This document shows, in pieces, positions 56,682-64,000 of a stretch of 64,000 nucleotides of DNA. A program made the position numbers and the translations under genes. The notes below the pieces were generated by a model that saw only the letters and a program-made list of their open reading frames with translations, did not search any database and was not told the DNA's origin. The stretch lies in the NCBI RefSeq assembly GCF_019426345.1, contig NZ_JAHLLW010000001.1:372001-436000 (forward strand). The letters run 5' to 3'. This DNA comes from Marinomonas lutimaris (lineage in GTDB: Bacteria; Pseudomonadota; Gammaproteobacteria; Pseudomonadales; Marinomonadaceae). Positions within the stretch are counted from its first letter, which is position 1. Each line of letters opens with the position of its first letter.

Positions 56682-57262
56682 TTTTGATCTTCCCCGAATT
56701 CTGGAGATATATGCGTGGAACTTCATAGTGGTCAGTTATATACGTTGTAGCAACACGGCTCCTTTCAAAGAGGCTACTTGATGTAGCTGATTTGCTTAGG
56801 AGTTTTTTTGTACTCAAAGAAAGTTATAAGCCACTAGGGGCGCGGGTAAAAAAAGCTTTCGATCAGACTATCTTGGTTATTTTACATCCTACCTGAAGGT
56901 TCTTTATCATTGACTGATTGTTGTCGGTTGCAATACGTCGGAGTCAGTACTAAAGTTGATCCTGTAGAAGGGCTTAACATATGACTCATTACTGGATTGT
57001 CCATATGTTCTCACGCTACCAATGATTCGCCAGTGACATCATTGTTGATGGTTAGACTAAACATTGTTTAGTCACCCTGACCCCAAAGAGCTAAAGGGCT
57101 GCCACGAACTATCATTTTTTATTTTAAAAAAGAGCATTTGTCATGCTCTTTTTTTATGCCTGTTTTATATCATTGCTATGACTGTCCCTGGGTGGAATTT
57201 TCTATCGAAAGGATTTTATGAAAGGCCTAATTTTCATATTGAGTCCAATAGTTCACTTTTAT
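56682..57262. other. Non-coding border of the accessory island
   Basis: 581 bases without a convincing gene. Items seen: a T-rich possible terminator near 56800-56812 after the EamA gene; GGAGTCAG at 56940-56947; the hairpin GACTAAAC-ATT-GTTTAGTC at 57055-57073; CTGACCCCAAA at 57077-57087, similar to CTGACTCCAAA at 58105-58115; and a terminator at 57126-57155. The mix looks like scar DNA from past insertions. Confidence 0.5.
57126..57155. terminator. Bidirectional terminator
   Basis: AGAGCAT, five-base loop, ATGCTCT, with A run before and T run after; about 110 bases past the stop of the minus-strand gene at 57263. Confidence 0.8.
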
Positions 57263-57967
57263 TTATCCGAGAAAAGTAATAAAAGCAGGTATTTTGCCTT
57301 TCATCAATATCGAAATGTAAGCAAGTGAAGCAATGATAAGCGGTGCTTTAAGGTCAAGTGTTTCAGGGTACCTAAAATATGCTTCAATACGATAGATGTA
57401 TTCTATTGTTAAGAGTTTAAATAATTTGATTAGGCCGATGTTTTTACGAATATTGAAACTTTCTCCTAATTCATCACCATATTGTTTGTTATACCAATAT
57501 TGGGAATAGGTTTTACTAAATGGAAGCCAATGCGAAATATATTCCTTATAGCTGTTTGAGATGGTACCTGATTGGTATTCGTCATAATTATCATCATAAA
57601 TTTTCTGAGCAAGCGGAGACAAAATTCCATAATAGTTATCACTGTCGCTATGGAAGCCAAGTACTCTAGGGTCACTAAGAAAACGTTCTTTCCAAAAACC
57701 TGAAAGCTTGATCGTATGTTTATATGAATAATTTAAGTAGCGAACGATGCAGCCAAACAAAGTTAATGCAAGTAGTATATTAAGCCCTTCAGGCTGAATG
57801 AACTCTATCTTGAAAAGAAAGGTGTTAGCTTCTTTGATCGTTGCACCAGATAGATTGATTGCAAGGATGACAAGAGAAACATAGGTTACGAGTTGTCTTT
57901 TTGATTTGAGTCCCTTGTCATTATTAAGTTCTTTATGAAATGCTTCTAATCGTTCCTGTTCGGTCAT
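57263..57967 (-). CDS. Membrane protein of unknown function in the post-polA island
   Basis: 234 residues; not recognised. After a charged N-terminus come two helices (about 25-45 and 62-80), a long cytoplasmic region with aromatic and charged residues (FWKERFLSDPRVLGFHSDSD, YDDNYDEYQSG), and a C-terminal hydrophobic segment (APLIIASLAYISILM). ATG 57967 has AAGGG upstream; a TTG lies one codon before. It is AT-rich like its neighbours. It is third in line behind the TIR gene on the same strand but separated by 172 bases holding a tandem repeat, so it may be a separate unit. Confidence 0.7.
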   Translation of the reverse strand: MTEQERLEAFHKELNNDKGLKSKRQLVTYVSLVILAINLSGATIKEANTFLFKIEFIQPEGLNILLALTLFGCIVRYLNYSYKHTIKLSGFWKERFLSDPRVLGFHSDSDNYYGILSPLAQKIYDDNYDEYQSGTISNSYKEYISHWLPFSKTYSQYWYNKQYGDELGESFNIRKNIGLIKLFKLLTIEYIYRIEAYFRYPETLDLKAPLIIASLAYISILMKGKIPAFITFLG

Positions 57968-58116
57968 CAAGAATACCCTTCTTGCTAGTAATATCGTTTT
58001 TGAATTTGTAGATAGTAATTTTTATCTACTCTCAATTGTTAAACGTTTCTATGTTGAACTAGAATTTTGATATATATTGAAATTTTTTAGGGGTTTATCA
58101 GAGTCTGACTCCAAAT

Positions 58117-58147
58117 CTTTATAACTTTATAACTTTATAACTTTATA
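58117..58147. repeat. 8-base tandem repeat overlapping a stop codon
   Basis: CTTTATAA three times followed by CTTTATA. The last unit contains the stop codon of the 58143-58625 gene. Confidence 0.85.
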
Positions 58148-58625
58148 TGTTGTTTAGAGCCTCAATAAATAATGATACCGCGTTAAAGTATACCATCGCT
58201 ATCGTTAGAGCATAGATTGATATAAATGATGTCGTATAAATTGAACATAATAAAATATCCCTTTTTCTAAAGAGTTCTTTTTTAATGTTTTTCCCCTCTA
58301 AATATCTAATAAAAAATTGACTGAATAGGATTAATAATATAATTGTGGCAAATAATGCCATAACCATTGGTGGCAAAACTAAATGTATTGATAAACCTGA
58401 TAATATTTCAAAATCAGGAGTGTCAAATTCTTTTGTTTTTAGTATTGGAGTTAGGTACTGTGGTATTGGAAAACATAAAAATAAAGCTAATAGAGTTGGA
58501 AAGTATAGGGTAATACTATCTGTGCAATATTTTCTCGATGGACCAAAAAATCCATAGACTATAGATCGGTTCTTTTTCAAGTGTTTACTGGTTACATTTT
58601 TTTGCATTTTTCTTTTATAACTCAT
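58143..58625 (-). CDS. Four-helix membrane protein coupled to the TIR gene
   Basis: 160 residues; family not recognised. A basic N-terminus (MSYKRKMQKNVTSKHLKKNR) is followed by four hydrophobic stretches: near residues 42-55 (LYFPTLLALFLCFPIP), 80-105 (LVLPPMVMALFATIILLILF split) and two close to the C-terminus (LLCSIYTTSFISIYALTIAMVYF split). Its start overlaps the end of the TIR gene by 11 bases, so the two proteins are co-translated and very likely work together, perhaps as a membrane effector or anchor. The stop is inside an 8-base tandem repeat. Confidence 0.7.
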   Translation of the reverse strand: MSYKRKMQKNVTSKHLKKNRSIVYGFFGPSRKYCTDSITLYFPTLLALFLCFPIPQYLTPILKTKEFDTPDFEILSGLSIHLVLPPMVMALFATIILLILFSQFFIRYLEGKNIKKELFRKRDILLCSIYTTSFISIYALTIAMVYFNAVSLFIEALNNI

Positions 58626-59535
58626 TTAAGTCTATGGAAACCCCAGAGTCTTTCATTTCCTTTGCTAGTTTATATTTCCAATCCAGTGAGTAGTTTATGT
58701 AAACAACTCCTCCAATATCTCCTTGAATTTCTATATCACCTTTAATTAAAGAGGCAACCTTCGTTCTACCGAGTTTTCCAATAAAATACCCATGCTCAAA
58801 AATAACATTTTGTCTTGCGCGCTTTCGTATTTCTATAGTTCCTACCCTCCGACCTTCATCGCATTCGGTATACAAAATAATCGCATAATGAGCATTACTA
58901 TAATTTTCGAGTTTTTCTATTATTGTGGCTCCATTACTAGATTGATCTTTTAAAACAATTGGCTCTAAATTCAGTTTGCGACATAAGTTTTCTACTTCTA
59001 CAAGAAGGTGTTCATCATGTCCGTGAACAATAAAAACTTTCTGCTTTTCTATAGCTTGAAATGAGGGGAATGTAGATGTCATCGGTTGATAATTAGTACT
59101 TGGTTGAGGCTGATCCTGCGGGAATATAGGCTGTTTGTCATTTGATGATACGTTTGGATGTGTTACGGAGTGCGCCGTGGGTTGGCTGGTTTTATCTAAA
59201 TTATTTATAGATAGTAGACACAACTCCTTTTGTTTAACGCGTTTTTCTCTTTCATCATTAGTTAAAAAATTAGGTGCTGAAGAATCGTAATCATCGTTTT
59301 CTTGTAGCATTTTCAAAAGAACAGTCTTTACCAAGTCTGGTTGGCTCTTTTTGATAAATAGCCTCAGACGATTTGCTTTTGAATTACCCATTTCCGAATA
59401 ACAATCGCTATAGATATCTATGCCAAAGTCATGAAAAAGCTCTTCAAAAGTTCGATTTGAGTAATGTAAAACATACCCAGTAGGCATATTGAAATAACGC
59501 TCAATATTAGTCTTTTCAGTTCTACCTAATTCCAT
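58615..59535 (-). CDS. AbiJ-N-terminal-like and CAP12-type TIR domain protein, putative anti-phage effector
   Basis: 306 residues in two domains joined by a Pro/Ser/Thr/Gln-rich linker (about 108-160). The N-terminal part (about 12-75) has GYVLHYSNRTFEELFHDFGI and GNSKANRLRLFIKKS, the pattern of AbiJ N-terminal domains found in abortive-infection proteins. The C-terminal part starts at Lys166 (KVFIVHGHDE) and shows IVLKDQSSNGATIIEKLE, AIILYTECDEGR and RARQNVIFEHGYFIGKLGR with Glu247. This is the predicted nucleotide-binding/TIR form (PF10137-like) used in CBASS and Pycsar effectors, which degrade NAD. The start has AGGAG six bases upstream. It lies 32 bases after polA and overlaps a membrane-protein gene. 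Defence function is inference from the domains. Confidence 0.8.
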   Translation of the reverse strand: MELGRTEKTNIERYFNMPTGYVLHYSNRTFEELFHDFGIDIYSDCYSEMGNSKANRLRLFIKKSQPDLVKTVLLKMLQENDDYDSSAPNFLTNDEREKRVKQKELCLLSINNLDKTSQPTAHSVTHPNVSSNDKQPIFPQDQPQPSTNYQPMTSTFPSFQAIEKQKVFIVHGHDEHLLVEVENLCRKLNLEPIVLKDQSSNGATIIEKLENYSNAHYAIILYTECDEGRRVGTIEIRKRARQNVIFEHGYFIGKLGRTKVASLIKGDIEIQGDIGGVVYINYSLDWKYKLAKEMKDSGVSIDLNEL

Positions 59536-59554
59536 TTCTACTCCTAGGTTGTAG

Positions 59555-59577
59555 TAAAAAAAGGCGCTTAATGCGCC
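59555..59577 (-). terminator. polA terminator with the stop codon in the hairpin loop
   Basis: On the minus strand GGCGC, ATTAA, GCGCC and seven T. The loop bases include the polA stop TAA. It lies 20 bases before the TIR gene start. Confidence 0.85.
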
Positions 59578-62336
59578 TCGTCCCAGTTGTCTCCAACTCC
59601 CGCTTCCACAAGTAATGGCACGTCGATTGTGCTGCTGTTTTGCATGATGTCGACGATTTTTTCTTTCGCGGCGTCGAGGTCTTTTTCGGCGACTTCGAAG
59701 ATGAGTTCATCGTGTACTTGCATGATCATTTTCACGTCTAGGTCGGTTCCAGCGAGCCAGTCGTGCATCTTGATCATGGCGCGTTTGATGATGTCGGCGG
59801 CGGAGCCTTGCATGGGTGCGTTGATCGCGGTGCGTTCGGCAGCTTGGCGCATCATGGCGTTTTTCGCTTTGATGTCTGGCAAGTATAAACGACGGCCGTA
59901 GATGGTTTCCACGTAGCCTTTTTCTTTCGCGCCTTCGCGAGTGTTTTCCATGTATTGCTGTACGCCTGGGTAACGTTCGAAGTAGCGTTTGATGTATTTA
60001 CCTGCTTCTGGGCGACCAATGCCAAGCTGTTTCGCTAGACCAAAGGCAGACATGCCGTAGATCAAACCGAAGTTGATGGCTTTGGCGCGGCGGCGTTGTT
60101 CTGTGGTGACTTCTTCTAAGCTGACCTCAAAGACTTCCGCTGCAGTGGCTTTGTGCACGTCGGCGTCTTTAGTAAACGCGTCTAATAAGCCCGGATCTTG
60201 GGACAGGTGCGCCATGATGCGTAATTCGACTTGTGAGTAGTCGGCCGCCACTAACTTGTAGCCTTTAGGCGCGATAAAGGCTTGGCGAATACGGCGACCT
60301 TCAGCAGAACGAATCGGGATGTTTTGCAAGTTCGGATCAGTCGACGACAAACGACCTGTGGCGGTAATGGCTTGGTGGTAAGAGGTATGAATGCGGCCGG
60401 TTTTCTGGATCATTTCTGGCAGTTTGTCTGTGTAAGTGGATTTCAACTTAGACAGGCTGCGGTGTTCCATGATCAAACGTGGCAGTTCGTAGTCTTGCGC
60501 CAGTTCTTGCAAGATAGGTTCAGCGGTGGATGGCTGGCCTTTTGGTGTTTTCTTGATAACCGGCAAGCCTTGTTTTTCGAACAAGATAACTTGCAGTTGT
60601 TTTGGCGAGCTTAGGTTGAAGCTTTCGCCCGCTTCTTCGTGGGCTTTGATTTCTAGCTCTTGTAGCTTGCCTGCGATTTCGCTGCTTTGGATATGCAGAA
60701 GTTCTGGGTCGATCAAGGCACCGGTTTGTTCCATTTTTGCCAATACTGGAATCAGTGGGCATTCTATGTCTTTAAAGATGCTGACCAATTCTGGTGTGGT
60801 TTCGATTTTCGGCCAAATGGCTTGATGCAAACGCAAGGTGATGTCGGCGTCTTCCGCTGCGTAAAATGCGGCGACTTCTAAGTCGATTTGGTTGAAGGTT
60901 TTTTGCTTGGCACCTTTGCCAGCAATGTCTTCAAAGCTCACGTTGGTGTGGCCGAGAAATTTGCTCGCCAAGGTGTCCATGTCGTGACGTGAACTCACGG
61001 AGTTGTAAACGTAAGATTCCAGCATGGTGTCGTAAGCGATACCGCGCAAGGTGATGTCGTAGTTGTTGAGCACGTTGGCGTCGTATTTGAGATGCTGGCC
61101 GACTTTGGCTTGGCTGTCGTCTTCTAGCCAAGGTTTAAGCTGCTCTAGCACCCAATCGCGGTCAAGCTGCTCTGGTGCGCCTTCGTAGTCATGGGCAACA
61201 GGTACATAGGCAGCTTCGCCTGCTTTGATGGAGAAGGACAGGCCTACCAGTTCCGCTGCCATGTAATTGAGGGACGTGGTTTCCGTATCAAAAGCAACCA
61301 GTTCGGCGGCTTGGATTTTTTCTAGCCATTTGTTGAAACTTGCTTTGTCTAAGACGGTGTCGTAATTGGCTTCGATGTTGGATTTAACTGGCGTTTCCAC
61401 CTGACCGTCGTTGCCGACCGTATCGCTGGCGGTTTCTACGCTTGGTGCTTTGTCTAGGTCAGATAACCAAGTTTTAAACTCCAGCTTGGTGAACCATTCG
61501 CGTAGGGTTTCTTTGTCGGCTTCGCCGTTTTTCAGATCTTGGGGTTCGAAAGGCAGTTCTACGTCGCATTTGATGGTCGCTAAGGTGTAAGACAGCTCGG
61601 CCATCTCTTTGTTGTCTTCCATTTTTTGCTTCATGGTTTTGGAACCACGAAAACCCAAGTCAGCGATCTCGTCTAAGCGGGTGTAGATGTCTTTGATACT
61701 GCCCAATCCTTGTAGCAAGGCAAGAGCGGTTTTTTCGCCCACGCCAGGTACGCCTGGGATGTTATCGACTTTGTCGCCCATCAGCGCAAGGTAATCGATG
61801 ATCAGTTCTGGCGGAATACCGAACTTATCTTTCACACCTTGGATGTCCATGACGGTATTGTTCATGGTGTTCACTAGTGTGACTTTTTCGGTAACCAGCT
61901 GCGCCATGTCTTTATCGCCGGTGGAAACCACTACTTCGCGGCCAGCTTCGCCTACTTGTTTGGCGATGGTACCGATTACGTCGTCGGCTTCTACGCCATC
62001 GATGATCACCAGTGGTAAGCCCATGGCTTCCACCATGCGGTGGATCGGTTCGATTTGCGGACGTAAGTCGTCCGGCATCGGTGGACGGTGCGCTTTGTAT
62101 TCGCTGTAGATCTCGTCACGGAAGGTTTTACCCTTGGCGTCAAAAATGATCACCATAGGGGAATCTGGGTAGGTTTTGATTAGGCTGCGGATCATGCTGA
62201 TCACCCCACGCGTGGCGTTGGTCGGTTGGCCATCGCTGGTGTGCATAGGAGGAATCGCGTGGAATGCTCGGTAAAGGTAAGACGAACCGTCTACCAAAAC
62301 CATAGGTGGAGTGCGTGTTGTTGAATCCGTAGCCAA
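59568..62336 (-). CDS. polA: DNA polymerase I
   Basis: 922-residue repair and replication polymerase. The 5' nuclease domain (1-300) opens VLVDGSSYLYRAFHAIPP and has the metal-site stretches VVIIDGVEADDVIGTIA and VVSTGDKDMAQLV. The proofreading domain retains VAFDTETTSLNYMA and AEDADITLRLH (exo I and III acids). The polymerase domain has motif A VAADYSQVELRIMAHLS, the O-helix RRRAKAINFGLIYGMSAFGLA (split) and motif C QVHDELIFEV. All active-site groups appear intact. It starts with TTG at 62336 with AGAGG seven bases upstream. A tight terminator overlaps its stop codon. Confidence 0.98.
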   Translation of the reverse strand: MATDSTTRTPPMVLVDGSSYLYRAFHAIPPMHTSDGQPTNATRGVISMIRSLIKTYPDSPMVIIFDAKGKTFRDEIYSEYKAHRPPMPDDLRPQIEPIHRMVEAMGLPLVIIDGVEADDVIGTIAKQVGEAGREVVVSTGDKDMAQLVTEKVTLVNTMNNTVMDIQGVKDKFGIPPELIIDYLALMGDKVDNIPGVPGVGEKTALALLQGLGSIKDIYTRLDEIADLGFRGSKTMKQKMEDNKEMAELSYTLATIKCDVELPFEPQDLKNGEADKETLREWFTKLEFKTWLSDLDKAPSVETASDTVGNDGQVETPVKSNIEANYDTVLDKASFNKWLEKIQAAELVAFDTETTSLNYMAAELVGLSFSIKAGEAAYVPVAHDYEGAPEQLDRDWVLEQLKPWLEDDSQAKVGQHLKYDANVLNNYDITLRGIAYDTMLESYVYNSVSSRHDMDTLASKFLGHTNVSFEDIAGKGAKQKTFNQIDLEVAAFYAAEDADITLRLHQAIWPKIETTPELVSIFKDIECPLIPVLAKMEQTGALIDPELLHIQSSEIAGKLQELEIKAHEEAGESFNLSSPKQLQVILFEKQGLPVIKKTPKGQPSTAEPILQELAQDYELPRLIMEHRSLSKLKSTYTDKLPEMIQKTGRIHTSYHQAITATGRLSSTDPNLQNIPIRSAEGRRIRQAFIAPKGYKLVAADYSQVELRIMAHLSQDPGLLDAFTKDADVHKATAAEVFEVSLEEVTTEQRRRAKAINFGLIYGMSAFGLAKQLGIGRPEAGKYIKRYFERYPGVQQYMENTREGAKEKGYVETIYGRRLYLPDIKAKNAMMRQAAERTAINAPMQGSAADIIKRAMIKMHDWLAGTDLDVKMIMQVHDELIFEVAEKDLDAAKEKIVDIMQNSSTIDVPLLVEAGVGDNWDEAH

Positions 62337-62445
62337 AATAGAACCTCTTTGTGAATCGGCAAATATGAGGTCTATTCTATGTGTTTGAGCGTGTTTTTAC
62401 AGCCAAAATGCCTGATAAGTTTTGAAAGCTTAATGTGAGAGGGGT

Positions 62446-63540
62446 TTAACTAGCTCGTGAATAGGGTTGTTTTAGGCTTTCACTGTATATAATCGATTGA
62501 TTGCGGCCATTGTTTTTTGCGATATAAAGCGCTTTGTCAGCTTGGTCGATGAGTTCTAAAAAACTGTCGTGAGGTGCAATCTTCGACACACCTACGCTAA
62601 CGGTGACTTTTCCGACAGATTTGTAAGGCAAGGACCCTAGTGTGTGCTGAAACATAGAGCCAATAAAAGGCAATGTATTCGCTTTTGGATTGACCAATAT
62701 GACGGCAAATTCTTCTCCTCCCCAGCGCGCAATAGTGTGTTTTTCGAAATAAATAGAACGGAGACGAGAGGCGACTTCGACCAAAACTCGGTCGCCAATC
62801 GAGTGACCGTGGCGATCATTGATGTTTTTAAAGTGATCTACGTCGATAAGCAAAATGGCGATTTGATCATCAGATTTGAGTTGCCCTAGCCAAAGGGTTA
62901 ATCCTCTACGGTTATAAATATCAGTTAAATAATCTCGGCCCGCTTCTAATTCGAAACGGCGCAAGTCGTCAGTGACCTTGTTGATGTGTCGACGAATGCT
63001 TTTTTGATAAGGAAACACAATGTAGAGCAATAAGCTTGCAGGACCAAATGTCCCGATAAGTTCATAGCCACGAGGGGTTTGTAACTCCTCAGGATGGTTG
63101 AGTAGATAGTAGATAATAGGCAGAGCAATCGATGCCCACATTAGAACCATGTAACGTTTATATTTCTTTGGCAGCATAATAACACTAAGCGTGATAATCG
63201 CCATAATGAGCCCAGTAATCGGGGGGTATTCATCAATAAAGCGCCATTCGTTCCCCCATGCCATCCATACATAATAAATAGTGGTTGGTGAAAAGGTCAG
63301 AATGAAAAAGATGATAAAAAAAACAATGATTTTATTCATCACTGTATGGGGGCTGTAGTGATAGTAGATCAGTACAGTAAGCAGAACTATAGCGTCGATG
63401 CTTGGAATGATGGAGTCTATGATGTGCGCAGTAGGGTAGATGTTAAAAAAAACAGCGAAGGCTACACTGGTGAAGAACGAAGCAATGAGTAGCCGATAAA
63501 CGGCTGATACAGTGATTTTTTTTTCATCGTCATGGATCAT
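62446..63540 (-). CDS. Integral-membrane diguanylate cyclase (multi-helix sensor, GGEEF)
   Basis: 364 residues. Six or seven N-terminal helices (about 10-190) form a membrane sensor of MASE type. The GGDEF domain starts at about residue 200 (LEAGRDYLTDIYNRRGLTLWL, split). ILLIDVDHFKNINDRHGHSIGD holds the metal Asp, and the active loop is IARWGGEEFAVILV. No RxxD I-site is seen at the usual distance upstream. It makes cyclic di-GMP in response to a membrane or redox cue that cannot be named. The start ATG 63540 lacks a clear ribosome-binding site. Confidence 0.92.
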   Translation of the reverse strand: MIHDDEKKITVSAVYRLLIASFFTSVAFAVFFNIYPTAHIIDSIIPSIDAIVLLTVLIYYHYSPHTVMNKIIVFFIIFFILTFSPTTIYYVWMAWGNEWRFIDEYPPITGLIMAIITLSVIMLPKKYKRYMVLMWASIALPIIYYLLNHPEELQTPRGYELIGTFGPASLLLYIVFPYQKSIRRHINKVTDDLRRFELEAGRDYLTDIYNRRGLTLWLGQLKSDDQIAILLIDVDHFKNINDRHGHSIGDRVLVEVASRLRSIYFEKHTIARWGGEEFAVILVNPKANTLPFIGSMFQHTLGSLPYKSVGKVTVSVGVSKIAPHDSFLELIDQADKALYIAKNNGRNQSIIYSESLKQPYSRAS

Positions 63541-63786
63541 TATAGAGTGCTTTCGGTTGAGTCTGTTTTTTAATCATAGATGCATTGTTATCAACTTGCT
63601 GTTGTTCCTTGGTTAATATATGTCTCTTTAATTAACTGGGTTGTAACAGGTAAATGAATTGCTCGACAAAATGCGAACAGAAAAAGACCTATTTACGCTA
63701 GTTAGAATTGACCTTTTGGGGTTAATTGTAGAGCATAGGCAATTATTTTTTATTCCATCTCTTTATAGACAACAATAGGTAGAAAC

Positions 63787-64000
63787 TTGGCTGTTTACAC
63801 TTCCCTTTCGGACTCTGACATGCGCGCCTTAGTGGCCGATTATTATTTAGGTGAACTGGTTTCGTTCCAAGGCATTTCCGGAGGGGTAGAAAACACCAAC
63901 TACTTTCTGACGACAACTACTGGAAAGTATGTGGTGACCTTGTTTGAAGAGTTTGATTTAGACGAAGTACCGTACTTTTTAGACGTTGTAGCCCATTTAA
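63787..64000 (+). CDS. thrB: Homoserine kinase (ThrB, Pseudomonas type), 3' truncated by the window edge
   Basis: The first 71 codons of a homoserine kinase of the APH-like family, catalysing ATP-dependent phosphorylation of homoserine in threonine synthesis. It begins with TTG (MAVYTSLSDSDMRALVADYY). ISGGVENTNYFLTTT and VVTLFEEFD match the nucleotide-binding start of proteobacterial ThrB proteins. TAGG lies about nine bases upstream. No ATG in frame fits better. The rest of the gene lies beyond the window. Confidence 0.88.
   Translation, partial: MAVYTSLSDSDMRALVADYYLGELVSFQGISGGVENTNYFLTTTTGKYVVTLFEEFDLDEVPYFLDVVAHL

Noticed and set aside
57064..57279. 71-codon plus-strand frame next to the island
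   Set aside because: It crosses a strong terminator and overlaps the end of the opposite gene; no family seen.
58085..58116. Insertion sequence at the island
   Set aside because: Short repeated strings are present, but no transposase gene or clear terminal inverted repeats were seen.
59536..59567. Search for a Spot 42-like small RNA behind polA
   Set aside because: The 32-base gap holds only the terminator and the TIR ribosome-binding site; no room for the RNA.

Overview
The window reads as chromosomal DNA of a marine gammaproteobacterium, most likely Marinomonas or a close relative in the Oceanospirillales. This rests on gene content and protein style: a BCCT osmolyte carrier, type-II homoserine kinase, glutathionylspermidine synthetase/amidase, PolA, MtgA and many c-di-GMP proteins. 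No database search was made. Both window edges cut genes: a hybrid histidine kinase on the left and thrB on the right.

Layout. 1-7.3 kb: sensor kinase, an FAD amino-acid oxidoreductase plus ornithine-cyclodeaminase-family pair with a divergent AraC regulator, and a diguanylate cyclase. 7.7-14.8 kb: a beta-glucoside utilisation locus (tetR, GH3 beta-glucosidase, GPH-family symporter, porin) facing a second porin. 15-26 kb: mostly metabolic single genes (gss, old yellow enzyme, methionine aminotransferase, GFA protein, flavodoxin, EAL phosphodiesterase, DAACS symporter, Zn-alcohol dehydrogenase, Lrp regulator). 26.2-32.8 kb: a sugar ABC importer operon with an intracellular GH32/GH68-like enzyme and a LacI regulator, with two matching palindromic operators. 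32.9-39.8 kb: adhP, oleate hydratase, DUF2383 protein, BCCT carrier, cytochrome b561. 40-42.8 kb: a phosphatase-lipid kinase fusion divergent from a small protein-kinase-like gene. 42.8-49.3 kb: a rearranged stretch. An intact B12-binding radical SAM gene is followed by an unknown membrane protein, a LysR/MFS pair and two decayed fragments of a second radical SAM copy.

49.4-56.7 kb: mtgA and a YdjM-like protein, then an AT-rich three-gene set that looks like a membrane-active toxin, a small membrane immunity candidate and a lipoprotein. A SpoIIAA-like protein, a chemoreceptor, a tiny DUF2256 zinc protein and two membrane proteins follow. 56.7-59.5 kb: an AT-rich accessory island directly behind polA. 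It holds an AbiJ-N-terminal-like/CAP12-type TIR protein overlapping a four-helix membrane protein, plus a further membrane protein of unknown function, and is the best candidate for a little-described anti-phage system. 59.5-64 kb: polA, a second diguanylate cyclase and the start of thrB.

Recurring themes are sugar and osmolyte uptake, c-di-GMP signalling (two GGDEF, one EAL) and well-formed rho-independent terminators at many gene ends. No rRNA, tRNA, CRISPR array or intact insertion sequence was recognised.
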